Positions 1 to 9,600 of a stretch of DNA of 64,000 nt are shown here, in pieces. The notes beneath the pieces are model-generated. The model had not been told where the DNA came from. It did not search any database and saw nothing but the letters and a program-made list of their open reading frames with translations. The stretch lies in the NCBI RefSeq assembly GCF_900103285.1, contig NZ_FNGS01000001.1, positions 424,665 to 488,664 on the forward strand. Direction: 5' to 3'. Origin of the DNA: Siphonobacter aquaeclarae. Lineage in GTDB: Bacteria > Bacteroidota > Bacteroidia > Cytophagales > Spirosomataceae. Within the stretch, counting starts at the first letter, position 1; every line of letters starts with the position of its first letter. Position numbers and translations under genes: made by a program.

Positions 1-2
1 AT

Positions 3-47
3 GATTATCTGGAAAAAAGAGAGAGACAGCAACGCAGTCGCAAATAA
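3..47 (+). CDS. Possible 3' end of a gene entering from the left
   Basis: Frame 3 is open from the window edge to TAA at 45-47. It encodes a Lys/Arg/Gln-rich tail (DYLEKRERQQRSRK), which would suit the end of a helical protein. A second frame, ending at 57, is also open, so the assignment is weak. Terminator-like hairpins follow at 66-96 and 157-188, which supports a rightward transcript ending here. Confidence 0.2.
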   Translation, partial: DYLEKRERQQRSRK

Positions 48-65
48 GCTCGTATAGAGCAACGG

Positions 66-96
66 AAGCCCGTGCGGCACCTGGCCGGACGGGTTT
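66..96 (+). terminator. Weak hairpin upstream of the main terminator
   Basis: An 8-bp stem (AAGCCCGT pairing with ACGGGTTT, one G-U pair) closes a 15-nt GC-rich loop. There is only a short T run, so it is at best an auxiliary element ahead of the stronger terminator at 157-188. Confidence 0.25.
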
Positions 97-156
97 CTCT
101 GAAACCCCGACGCAGATCCCAGCCGATCTGCCCGGTTTAATGAACGAAATGAAAAT

Positions 157-188
157 AAACCCGTTTCCTGTTGGGAGACGGGTTTTTT
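157..188 (+). terminator. Rho-independent terminator, rightward
   Basis: AAACCCGT and ACGGGTTT form a perfect 8-bp stem around a 13-nt loop, followed by six T. It would end the transcript that enters from the left edge. Confidence 0.65.
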
Positions 189-272
189 GTGGCCGGTAGC
201 TTCATACGCTATTCATGAAGTTCTTCGTCGCTTTTCCTGCACATTCGAAAAAGGGAAGATGTACGAGTATAC

Positions 273-304
273 AAAAAAGGCTACTGCCAATGACAGTAGC
301 CTTT
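273..304 (-). terminator. Rho-independent terminator for the leftward 405-5370 operon
   Basis: AAAGGCTACTG and CAGTAGCCTTT form a perfect 11-bp stem with a 7-nt loop. Read on the minus strand it is followed by a run of T (A run at 273-278 on plus). It lies about 100 bp beyond the stop codon of the T9SS-tagged gene. Confidence 0.75.
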
Positions 305-404
305 CTGAACTAATCCTTTCAACTATACGCGTTACGCGTGGGCTAAACGTATCCGAAACAAGGTCAGGTGGGATCGGATGATCGGTTTATGTTTTTCTAA
401 CGGG

Positions 405-1475
405 CTATTGGGTGATCAGTACCTTATGGGTGGACTGAGAGCCGTCGGTATTACTGACTTTGAGCAGGTAAAATCCTTTGCCGGCCTGGACCCTGATACC
501 TTCTTCCGGGAACCGGGCAGATTTGTGTACGACCTGCCCCTGCGGGCTGATCAGTTCCACGGAATCAATCTTGGTCAGATCGGCCTGGCCGAGTTTGATC
601 ACGCCGGAGGTCGGATTGGGGTAGACAATCGGCCGGGGTGTGATTTCACCGAAAACAATGCTGGCCGTCTTGCTGTATTCGTAGGAACCGTCCAGATCGA
701 TCATCTTCAGCCGGTAGTAGTTGGTACCCGAGAGCGGTTGCGTATGGGTGAAGTTGTACGTTGTCAGCAATTTGCTGTTTCCGGCAGCTTTTACCTCACC
801 GACTGCCCGCCAGTTGCGGGTATTGACGCTGTGTTGTACCTCAAAACGGTCCGTGTTTTTTTCTTCGGACGATACCCATTGCAGCAGGGACAGGCCGTTT
901 TCCGGCTTCGCGGTAAAGGAAACGAGCGTTACCGGCAGGGGACCGTCGACAAATGTCTTGGTCGAGGTGCTGTCGTCGGTCGTGTCATTAGTACCTGGTC
1001 CGTTCGGCGCATTGCCGTTGCTTTCGAGGTTAACGGTAAACCCGTTGTTGGCGGTTCCGGACGCCGTGGCGACGGTCGCCTTGTAAGCAATGGTGATGTC
1101 ACCTGCGTCGTCGGCCGGAAGCGGCGCAATCTGCGTAGCCGTGTAGGTTGCCGTTGCGGCGTCGTACGACCAGGAAAAGAGGTTTTTCCAGGATCCGCCT
1201 ACGGCCTCTTCCGGCGTGGCGAAATGCGTGGCATCGAATGTTCCGCCTGCGAGGCTGATACGGATGGTGATCGGGTCGGCGTTTCCGTCGATATCCTGGT
1301 GGCTGATGGTCTGGCTCCCGGAGTTCCCGACGCTGAATGACAGGGTAGCATACGGGTTACCGCCTGAAATAGGCGCCGGAGAGATGGCCGCGTTGGTCAC
1401 GAACGGATTCGTATCCGCGAAAGCACTCAAACAGGTGAGGCTGAAGGCTGAGAGAAAGAATATCAGTTTTTTCAT
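405..1475 (-). CDS. Exported protein with T9SS C-terminal sorting domain
   Basis: A 356-residue protein of unknown role. I chose the ATG at 1475 because it starts a clear signal peptide (MKKLIFFLSAFSLTCLSAFA); the open frame further upstream reads into the preceding gene and looks non-coding. The first ~170 residues form a beta-rich domain with short matches to the C-terminal domain of the 1274-residue neighbour (ITIRI against ITVRI, SWSYD against TFTWD). A second beta domain follows (LPVTLVSFTAKP..., typical of the region ahead of T9SS tails). The last ~80 residues are a type A sorting domain with the YPNPTSG start and a GFYLLKVS end. Family knowledge says such tails direct export and surface attachment by T9SS. 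It lies 70 bp behind the repeat protein on the same strand, so the two are probably one operon. The function is not known. Confidence 0.85.
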   Translation of the reverse strand: MKKLIFFLSAFSLTCLSAFADTNPFVTNAAISPAPISGGNPYATLSFSVGNSGSQTISHQDIDGNADPITIRISLAGGTFDATHFATPEEAVGGSWKNLFSWSYDAATATYTATQIAPLPADDAGDITIAYKATVATASGTANNGFTVNLESNGNAPNGPGTNDTTDDSTSTKTFVDGPLPVTLVSFTAKPENGLSLLQWVSSEEKNTDRFEVQHSVNTRNWRAVGEVKAAGNSKLLTTYNFTHTQPLSGTNYYRLKMIDLDGSYEYSKTASIVFGEITPRPIVYPNPTSGVIKLGQADLTKIDSVELISPQGQVVHKSARFPEEGIRVQAGKGFYLLKVSNTDGSQSTHKVLITQ

Positions 1476-1545
1476 ACGTTTCGTCTGATTTTGACCTTTG
1501 GAAGAAAGCCGGCCAGTCTGCCAACCGGAGACTGGCCGGCGTAAA

Positions 1546-4500
1546 TCACAGACCGGAATAGCTGACGATTTCGACGTCTGTGTTGTTTTTGTCGTTGCGC
1601 TCGCCGCCGCTCGGGAAGCGGATCTGAACGGTGATCGGCAAGGAGCCGCTCGCCGCACCGGAAGTAAACGTTCCGGTAAATCCGATGTACCGGGAGCTGC
1701 CTTTCAGCAGAACAGCGGTTGTCGTCCAGGTATGGTAAGCGCCGGCGCCGGAGTACGTCCAGATGGAGTTGTTGAGTGCACCGAGGCTGTTGGTCGTCGC
1801 CGCTCCGTCCCAGGTGAACGTCCAGAAATTGCTCTTCAGGATGCGTACGGTGATGACTTCGCCGGTAGTAGGCCCGCCGGAAGTTATCAGATTCAGCACC
1901 CGGATACGGGCCGTAAACGGCTTGGTACCCGCGATTTCACTTGGGCTGACAGCCAGGAACGGCGTCAGGTCGGGGCCGCAGACAAGGGGCGTACTTCCAT
2001 CGCCCGGCTGGGGAGCCGATTCACGCGTGTCGACGTAAGCGCCGTATACTTTCAGGGTCTGGTCTACCGCTGACGCCGCGCCGCCGATACTGATCTGCAC
2101 TTCGTCAAACGGCTTGGTGGTTTTGAAACCGGGATTGTAGAAATCCGTCGGCGTTCCAAACCACTGGGTAAGCAGGGAGAAGTCGGCCAGTGAGGCATCC
2201 GATTTTGTTTCCTGCTGCACTCCGTTCAGGTACGTCGTCACCGTCACACCTACAAAAAGACCGCCTGCAATGATGAAGGGTTCTTTTTTCACGGTAAAAC
2301 CGGCATAGGTTCCGGCCGGGAATACCTTGCCTGGCGCGGCTACGGAGATCGAACCGGTGGAAAGACCGTTGGCTGCGCTGTGGATTGTAGCATAATCGGT
2401 CGTCGAAGCGCTCACCACATTCCAGACATTGTCGATGCCATAGCCGGCTGCTGCGCCACCGGAGTAGCCGGTATGTTCGAACTCGATAACCGCCGGAATC
2501 GCGCCGGTCGTTGTGCCGTCCGTCAGCGGGTACGTTTTATTACATTCTATTTCGACCGCGCAGGCCGCGGCGGTGACCGGGTTAAAGCCGCGGACCACGA
2601 AATTGTGAATCCGGATTTCGCCGATGCTCGCACCCGCTACCCGTTGTACGAGGAGGCGTGCTTCGTCGAACTCGACGCGGCCCACTGTTCCGATGACCAT
2701 CCGTTTCCACCCGCCCGTTACCAGGTCGGAGCTGATCCCCGCGCCAAGCTGATCTCCGGTGCTGGTCTGAACCAGAACGCCGTTGTTATAAAGCTCGATT
2801 TTGGTCTGATACAGCCCGTTGGCTTCAAACCAGCTTTGGGTGCTGACGTCAAAGCCTACATAGGTTTCGGCAGGGTACGAGTCATATCCGTTCGCAACGC
2901 TGAAGCCAAGCTGAGAGCCTGCCGTCACGCCCAGTTGCAGGGACGCATAGCTGCTCGTGCTGGCATCGATCGCATCCTGCGAATTCTGGATCGAGCTGTT
3001 TCCGTCAAATACGGCGAATACGCCGGTGTTTTTGCCGTTGATGTAAACAGGATGTTCGGGGGAGGCCAGGGTATCCAGGTGGTCACAGGCAATTGCCGGC
3101 GACGGGCAGAACTTCTGAATGACCGCAGAATACACCCGGATCTCACCCCAGTTAACACTTGCCGCTTTGGAGGCGCTGAACTTGACACCGCTGAACGGCT
3201 GATCGGCCACAAAACCGATGATCTGGCGGTTGATGCCGCCGCTTGCGAGGGAAGACTGGATACTCACCAGGCTGCCGCTCAGGTTTTGCGTAGACAATAC
3301 GGTACCGTCTGGTCCGAGCAGGCTTACTTCCACGTTGTTGAGGAATCCACCGCCGATGATGGTCGGGAAACTGACGTCGAAGCCCGCGAAGGTACCGGCC
3401 GGGTACAGTTCATAATTCGCGCCGGGAATACCCTTGCTTCCGTCCTGAATACCTACCGACACATTCGAAGTAGCCGAAACAGCGGTATGCAGCGTGGCAT
3501 AGTTGGTCGGGTCGGTATCGATGATGTTATTCAGGTTCTCGAAGTAGTTGTTCAGCGTGCCGATGGAGTTGCCGTCCGTGCCGGTATTTTCTCCGTCAAT
3601 GTAAACGGGGAAGATATTCCGGTCGAGTCGCGTCTGCTTGTTACACGCCGCTGCGACGGTAGCCTTACAGAACGGCTCGATTATCGCATTGTAAACCCGT
3701 GTGGTATAGACGCCTACCGAGCCGGCCGACTGAATGGATATCCGGATCTCGTCAAAATCCTGCGTGGTTCTCATCCCGACGAGGTAGCGTCCGCTGTTGG
3801 CCAGGAATTTGGCCGAAGCGAGGCTCCCGCCGTCGTCGTAGCTGTCGGCCGTCGCAACGCCGTCCTTATAAAACTTCACGATGTGCCGGATGGCCACCGA
3901 ACCTGAACCGAGGTTAACGTCCTGAATTTCAAAGCCCGCAAATGTACCTGCCGGGTAGTTGCCCGTTTGCTGCGAAGTCACAGAGATACCATAGTCGGTG
4001 ACAGCGGCCACCAGTTGCGAGATTTCAGCATAATTGTTGGGATCGTTGTCGATGACGTTATCAATATCCTTGATCGAACCGTTCAGGGTACCGATGCTCA
4101 CCGGGAACGTCGGCTTGACCCATACCGGGTAGTTCGTCGGGCCGCCCTGTATGCCTTTCTTCAGCCAGATCGGCGTCGGCGGCACGACGCAGGTAATCGG
4201 CGTGTCGCAGAAGCGCTGTACCACAGGATAGTACACTTCCACTGCGTTGATACCCGGCGTGGGAGAGAGAAGGGTGGTTATCGAATACTTGATTTCGTCG
4301 AACTCCACAGGGGCAATCATACCGATTGTCGTGCTTCCGTCGGAGCTGAGGATGGCAGCGCCGGCGAGCCCAACGGTACTCGAACTGGCCACTTCCACCC
4401 CGTTCCGGAGGAGAGTCAGTACGCGTACGTCGGCTGCGTTGGTACCAAAACCGGCGCCGACGGTCAATTTAAACCCGGCGAACGTACCGGCCGGATAGAC

Positions 4501-5370
4501 CACGGCTTCGTCCTTCACCGAGCCCTCGTAACGGGTACCAGCTGCGAAAAGCGTCGTAATCATCGGAAAAACGGCATGCGTAGACGGGTCCGTATCTTCC
4601 ATGGCTTCAATCATATTGGGCAGCGCCGGAACGATGTACGGAGGAACGCCGATACCAACTGAAACGCCCTGAGCGGTAAGTGCACGGCCCGTTACCGGTA
4701 CCTGCGCATTGCAGGTAGCCTGGTCGCCCGAAGTACCTCCCGCTCCCCGCGTATACCGTTGCAGGTAGATGTTTTTCAGGCGTTGCTCGCCCGCCGGGCT
4801 GATTCCGGCTACGGAGGATACGAGCGTTACACGTACTTCATCGAACGGTTTATGGGCGTAGAATCCAACGTCGGCGTCGACCGTATTGGAGGCTGATGTT
4901 CCCCAATCGAGGTCCGCCTGTTCTACCAGTGCGCCGCTTTTATAAGTCGAGACACGTATCTGGTTGGTACCCAGAAAATTCCAGGTGGCCAGCGTGTTTT
5001 TGGTCCGCGTGGCCACTATACCGATCCGGTAGCCCGTGAAGGCCGTGGTATTGTAGGTTTGTCCGTTGCTGACGGAAACGGTCGGCGTGGTCTGTGTACC
5101 GTTACCGCTATAGGCCACCAGGCCATAGTTAGCGGTATTGTTGTCTGTCACGTTTGCCAGGTTGGTCCAGCCGGAAGCAGTAGCTGTGACCGTACCGGTA
5201 AAAGCGCCGCCATTTACCCAGGCAACCTTGGTATTGTCATTGGCGGGAACAACCGCCGTATCCTGTGCCAGAACAGGAGAAGCTGCGGTCAGCAGCGAAA
5301 GCAGCATACTTGCCGCGATGCTGTTGAGGCGTTGCTTTTTGCCCGGAAACCGAGGTATTTTTTCTAACAT
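1546..5370 (-). CDS. Large exported protein of six ~180-residue repeats
   Basis: A 1274-residue protein with an N-terminal signal peptide ending near ASPVLAQ. No known catalytic family is recognised. The body is a series of about six divergent repeats. Each holds a Cys-containing linker (for example ITC, AAC, IAC), a segment such as IDNDPNNYA, then YPAGTFAGF near residues 291, 470, 653, 830 (as YPAETYVGF) and 1014 (as FPAGTYAGF), and finally a FDEVRI-type strand. The even spacing of about 180 residues indicates tandem beta-sandwich modules, perhaps adhesive or sugar-binding (inference). The final ~130 residues form a different domain that resembles the N-terminal domain of the next gene. Oddly for so large an exported protein, it has no T9SS sorting tail; the downstream partner carries one. 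A strong hairpin lies in its leader at 5411-5443. Confidence 0.85.
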   Translation of the reverse strand: MLEKIPRFPGKKQRLNSIAASMLLSLLTAASPVLAQDTAVVPANDNTKVAWVNGGAFTGTVTATASGWTNLANVTDNNTANYGLVAYSGNGTQTTPTVSVSNGQTYNTTAFTGYRIGIVATRTKNTLATWNFLGTNQIRVSTYKSGALVEQADLDWGTSASNTVDADVGFYAHKPFDEVRVTLVSSVAGISPAGEQRLKNIYLQRYTRGAGGTSGDQATCNAQVPVTGRALTAQGVSVGIGVPPYIVPALPNMIEAMEDTDPSTHAVFPMITTLFAAGTRYEGSVKDEAVVYPAGTFAGFKLTVGAGFGTNAADVRVLTLLRNGVEVASSSTVGLAGAAILSSDGSTTIGMIAPVEFDEIKYSITTLLSPTPGINAVEVYYPVVQRFCDTPITCVVPPTPIWLKKGIQGGPTNYPVWVKPTFPVSIGTLNGSIKDIDNVIDNDPNNYAEISQLVAAVTDYGISVTSQQTGNYPAGTFAGFEIQDVNLGSGSVAIRHIVKFYKDGVATADSYDDGGSLASAKFLANSGRYLVGMRTTQDFDEIRISIQSAGSVGVYTTRVYNAIIEPFCKATVAAACNKQTRLDRNIFPVYIDGENTGTDGNSIGTLNNYFENLNNIIDTDPTNYATLHTAVSATSNVSVGIQDGSKGIPGANYELYPAGTFAGFDVSFPTIIGGGFLNNVEVSLLGPDGTVLSTQNLSGSLVSIQSSLASGGINRQIIGFVADQPFSGVKFSASKAASVNWGEIRVYSAVIQKFCPSPAIACDHLDTLASPEHPVYINGKNTGVFAVFDGNSSIQNSQDAIDASTSSYASLQLGVTAGSQLGFSVANGYDSYPAETYVGFDVSTQSWFEANGLYQTKIELYNNGVLVQTSTGDQLGAGISSDLVTGGWKRMVIGTVGRVEFDEARLLVQRVAGASIGEIRIHNFVVRGFNPVTAAACAVEIECNKTYPLTDGTTTGAIPAVIEFEHTGYSGGAAAGYGIDNVWNVVSASTTDYATIHSAANGLSTGSISVAAPGKVFPAGTYAGFTVKKEPFIIAGGLFVGVTVTTYLNGVQQETKSDASLADFSLLTQWFGTPTDFYNPGFKTTKPFDEVQISIGGAASAVDQTLKVYGAYVDTRESAPQPGDGSTPLVCGPDLTPFLAVSPSEIAGTKPFTARIRVLNLITSGGPTTGEVITVRILKSNFWTFTWDGAATTNSLGALNNSIWTYSGAGAYHTWTTTAVLLKGSSRYIGFTGTFTSGAASGSLPITVQIRFPSGGERNDKNNTDVEIVSYSGL

Positions 5371-5874
5371 AAGCTTTCATTTTAGTGCTTGAATAAGGCA
5401 TATAAGTCCACCGGATCAGAGATAATAGTGCGGCTCTGACCGGAAATAATACGCATCCCGATTCAGTAATAAGTCAGATTCAGGAAGCAGGAGAATGAAG
5501 AAAAAGTAAATAAAAAGTGGCGGGAATGTTTCTCACGCATCCCGGCATTTGTTGGCTAGCAGGCAGATAGTCATCGTGTTTGCTTATTGGTTGAAAGAGT
5601 TGATTTAAATCAGGAAATGCGCAGGTCTGTTGATCCCTGTCAATCCTTCACAAAGAAAGGCTCACGCCGAAAAACCAACGGGCTGCTTTCTTGTCAATTA
5701 ATAGCACGAAAACTGTCAATACCGTTGAAAAATACTCAGAGAGGCTTTTTTTGACGATCAGGCTGAATCGGGAAGACATTCGCCGGTGGGTATCCGGCCA
5801 AAAAGCAAAGGCGGCATTCCTGTAGTAAGTAAAGCAGGATGCCGCCTGAATAGATGGAAGGTAAACGAAGGTTG
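5371..5874. other. Gene-free leader of the repeat-protein operon
   Basis: About 500 bp without a credible gene. The half next to the repeat protein has a hairpin at 5411-5443 (CCGG-TCAGAG pairing with CTCTGA-CCGG) that would lie in the 5' leader of its mRNA. The other end holds the terminator of the HTH gene at 5801-5847. No clear TAnnTTTG promoter element was found for the leftward operon. Confidence 0.6.
5801..5847 (-). terminator. Terminator of the small HTH regulator
   Basis: AGGCGGCATTCCTG at 5809-5822 pairs with CAGGATGCCGCCT at 5835-5847 (one bulged T) around a 12-nt loop. On the minus strand this is followed by a T-rich stretch. It lies 28 bp past the stop codon of the HTH gene. Confidence 0.6.
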
Positions 5875-6252
5875 CTAATCCACGAGTTTCCGAAGCAAAC
5901 GGTCCAGCAGGACGTCCTTCTGTATGATCTGCTGCCGCAGAAATTCAACTTCCTTCCGGAGGTCGAGGACGATGCGTTCGTAGTCGAACGAGGCTTGCAG
6001 CTCGTTGCTGTCCCTTTCTCCGGCAGATTCCGCCTGGCGGCCGGAGCCGCTGAGCAGCGCCGCTTCCGACACCGAAAGCAACTGGGCAATACGCCCCAGC
6101 AGGTATTCATCGATAATCTGCTTCCGCTTGAAAATATCGTAAACACCGCTGGGCGACATTTCCAGGTAGCGCGCCGCCGATGACACGGTAATACCTTTTG
6201 CTTTCATCATTTTTCGGACATTACTGCCTACATGTACAAAAACAGATTCCAT
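5875..6252 (-). CDS. Small HTH (XRE-like) regulator with C-terminal coiled coil
   Basis: A 125-residue cytoplasmic DNA-binding protein. Residues about 8-60 fit a helix-turn-helix of the XRE/Cro type (VRKMMKAKGITVSSAARYLE, then SPSGVYDIFKRK as recognition region). Residues about 85-125 are charged with leucine or isoleucine at heptad spacing (DLRKEVEFLRQQI...), which suggests a dimerising coiled coil. This layout is common for short Bacteroidota regulators of unknown target. It has its own terminator and is divergent from the hybrid sensor at 6692. It reads toward the repeat-protein operon, which makes that operon a candidate target (inference). The ATG at 6252 is the only sensible start. Confidence 0.8.
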   Translation of the reverse strand: MESVFVHVGSNVRKMMKAKGITVSSAARYLEMSPSGVYDIFKRKQIIDEYLLGRIAQLLSVSEAALLSGSGRQAESAGERDSNELQASFDYERIVLDLRKEVEFLRQQIIQKDVLLDRLLRKLVD

Positions 6253-6691
6253 AAAGAGTTCAGGATAATAGGTGAAAGTAAATACAGTATTTTAACGAAT
6301 AATAAGCCGGCATTTATGCCTTCTTAATGACAGAAATGGTGATTTAGTGAAAACAGAATTGCTATTGGTATTGAAATTATTGTAATAGCCGGAGAGTGCC
6401 GGATGCGTTATGCAAACTTATTCAACAGCCTTCTGTAAGAGTGACATGTTTTTGCGCTAATTATGACACATATCTTGTCATTTCTTTGAAAAGACGTGTA
6501 AACGGCTGTTGGCTTGCCATCCAGGCTGTTAAATCTCCTTGATATGTTCCTGCTTTTCTCCTATATTCAAAGGTAGAATCCCTCCATAGGATGAATACCC
6601 CGTTGCTATTCTAAAGTAGTACGCTTTATCAGCCGGTGACCTGGCACCCCAAGGACCGGCTACGTTTCCCTTTCAACGCACCTTGAGAAGA
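6253..6691. other. Divergent intergenic region between HTH gene and hybrid sensor
   Basis: About 440 bp with no gene, AT-richer than its flanks. It must hold the promoters of the HTH gene (leftward) and of hybrid sensor 1 (rightward). The clearest element is a minus-strand TACCTTTG at 6568-6575 within a block resembling the one upstream of the first susC. No second strong element was found for the rightward gene. Confidence 0.6.
6568..6575 (-). promoter_or_regulatory. Bacteroidota -7-like element TACCTTTG
   Basis: The minus strand reads ATTCTACCTTTG, which matches the TAnnTTTG consensus. The same 12-mer is present upstream of susC at 15305-15316. No TTG is seen at the -33 spacing. It lies about 315 bp from the HTH start codon, which would mean a long leader, so it is a candidate only. 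Confidence 0.35.
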
Positions 6692-9600
6692 ATGAATAAC
6701 AAAAGACACGTTCCCCGTCTGTCGAGATTTTTATGCAGCAATTCCGATAATCCTGCCTCCGTATGCGTGAGGTTTTTTCCCCGCGTGGCCTGTTTTAGTA
6801 TTCTGCTTTTTTCCCTTTTCAGTGCACGGGTTACAACCGCTCAGGTATTCCTCAATTACCTGGACTACGACAACGCGCCTGTTTCCACCTCCATGGGCAT
6901 CGCGCAGGATCACGAAGGTTTTATGTGGTTCGCCACCATCAATGGCCTTTATCGCTACGATACGCGAACGTTCCGGCTATACGCTCCCAAAGCTGCCGAC
7001 GTGCACTCGATCGGGTCGAGCTATATCAACGACGTCCGGTGTGATTCACACGGTACGATATGGGCCGCGACATCGGGCGGTTTGAGCCGGTATGACCGGG
7101 AAACGGACTCTTTTACCACTTTTCGCCACGACGAAGCCGATCCGCATACCCTCAGCAGCAACAATATCCTGGCCATCGAGGAAGACCGCGAACGGAAAGG
7201 CTACTGGGTAGGCAGTTCGCGCGGCCTTGATTATGTGCAGTTTCGCGGTGGGAAGGCGATTGTACGGCGACTCCAGGTCAGCCATCTCGGTTTTTGGGCC
7301 GGAAGTATCCATTGCGTTGCGGAAACGGCAGACGGAACCATATGGGCAGGTACGTACGATGGTCTCCTTTCCGTGAACAGGGACGGGAAGAATATGCGGC
7401 TTTTCCGGATGCAGTCCGGTCCCGATTACCCATCCAGGAATGAATTCAATGCGATCTATGCCGACCAAAAGGGAAGCATCTGGCTGGGGTCCAACCGGGC
7501 AGGACTGATTCGTTTTGATATCACAGGTGGTACCTTTCATACCGTGCAGGAATTTGGTCCCGAGCGGAACGAATTGCCGAACGTCTCAAAAATACTTCCC
7601 GATAAAAACGGGAAGTTCTGGGTGGCGACCTGGTCGGGTCTTGCCCGGTTTGATCCGGTTTCGCACCAATCCGTCTGGTATACCCACCGGGAGGAGAACC
7701 CGCTCAGTCTTTCCGATAACTTGCTCTACTCGCTTTGTCAGGATCATCAGGGAGGAATCTGGACGGGGAATTATTATACCGGCATAAGTTACCTGTATCC
7801 AAATCAGTCGGCCATGAACGCTTCGAAGCCGTTCGGCGCGTTCAAAGCTATACAGCTCGGCAAGACCCCGGAAGGGAATATATGGGCAGTAAACGAAAGA
7901 AGAAACACTCTTTCTGTTTACAACGTCCGAACGAAAGCAATCACCGACTACCCCCTGCATCTTCCGTATCCTTTCACGTATAATGCTTTTCACCTGGACG
8001 ACGGGCAGCAGTTGTGGTGCGGAGGAATGTCTGTTCTGACATGCTGCAATCTGAGGACCGGGGAAAGAAAAGACTATCCTATTGCCGGAAAATTGAAGCG
8101 ACAGGGAGGTATCAAGGCCATTCTCTGCGATAGCCGCGGGAGAATGTGGATTGCCGATCCCTTGAGGTTGATGGTATTCGATCCAAAGACGGGCCAGTTT
8201 CATAATCCGGGAGGAATGCTGAGCGGGAGTAAGGGCTCTATTTCAAATATTTATTATGCCACCGAAGACTCCCGGGGAAATATCTGGCTTGGTGGCCGAG
8301 AAGAGGTGCTTCTGCTGAAGTCAGGTGCAACAACAATGGAACGGATTCCCGTTGACCGCCGGAACGAACCCGGCCTTCCCGTATTGCTGCTCTCCGTCTG
8401 CGAGGACGCCGCCGGGCGGATGTGGTTTGCCTTCGGTCAGCACGGCCTTCAGGTATATAATCCGGCACAAAAACGCCTGGAGCGCGATAGCGCCGTTCCG
8501 GAAATGGCAGAAGGCCTGCAAAGCGATCCGCGCGGGTATCTCTGGATCAGCAATTCATCGCGGCTTATCCGCTATCACCCTGAAAAGAAAACGAAGCAAT
8601 TAGTTGATTACCGGGACGGGCTGCCGTTACACGGGATATTGCGTCCGGGAACCTGCCTGAAAGACAATGATAACCGGCTTTATTGGGCCACAACGAAAGG
8701 GGTATTCAGTCACTTGCCGGTCAGCAGAACATCCTGGAAAAACGCATCGTCCCTTATCTTCACCTCCCTCAAGCTTTTCAATACGGAAGTTCTTGCGGGC
8801 GACAGTACACAGCTGCTCGACAAGGCGATCGGAGAGAAGCAGGAGCTGACCTTCCGCCACGATCAGAATTCCTTTACGCTGTCGTTTGCACTGTTGAGTT
8901 ATTTCCGGTCGGACCGGAATCAATATGCTTACAAACTGGACGGGTTCGGCACTCAGTGGAGCTATACCGATAACCCCTCTGTCACGTTTACCCATCTCCC
9001 TCCCGGTACGTATACCCTGCTTGTCAACGCGGCTGACGGCGAAGGACTCTGGAACAAAACTCCCAGGCGACTGCAGATCCGGATTTTGCCTCCCTGGTGG
9101 CAGACCTGGTACGCCTATGTGCTGTATTTCGCTTCCTTTTTCGGGCTGCTTTTCTGGGCCATCCGTTTTTTCTGGATGCGAAAGACGCTCCAGAAAGACC
9201 GGGAATTGTTCCTGGCCAAGCTGGATTTCTTCACCAATATTTCGCACGAAATACGGACGCACCTTACCCTGATCGCCGCGCCGCTGGAAAAAGCTTCGGC
9301 CGCAGACGATCTCCCTGTGGAAGTTCAAACCTATATCGGTTACGCCCGGACGAATTCGGATACGCTGATGAGTCTGGTCAACGAGCTGCTGGACTTCCGG
9401 AAAATCCAGAGCGGAAACCTCGCGCTGGAAGTCCGCCGGCAGGATCTTGCCGGACTGATACGACTGGTACTGCCGGCTTTCGAATACAAGGCCATCGAAC
9501 GCGGTATCACGACACACGTTACCCTCGGAGAAGGTCCTCTTTTCCTGTGGTACGACAGTGCGCAATTGCAAAAGGTATTGTATAACCTGCTGAGTAACGC

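Noticed and set aside
1..190. Structured RNA gene at the left edge
   Set aside because: The two hairpins there fit ordinary terminators, and no conserved RNA motif was identified.
2380..3906. Rightward 508-codon frame opposite the repeat protein
   Set aside because: Its composition follows from the codon use of the true leftward gene, it has no signal or domain, and it lacks a promoter.
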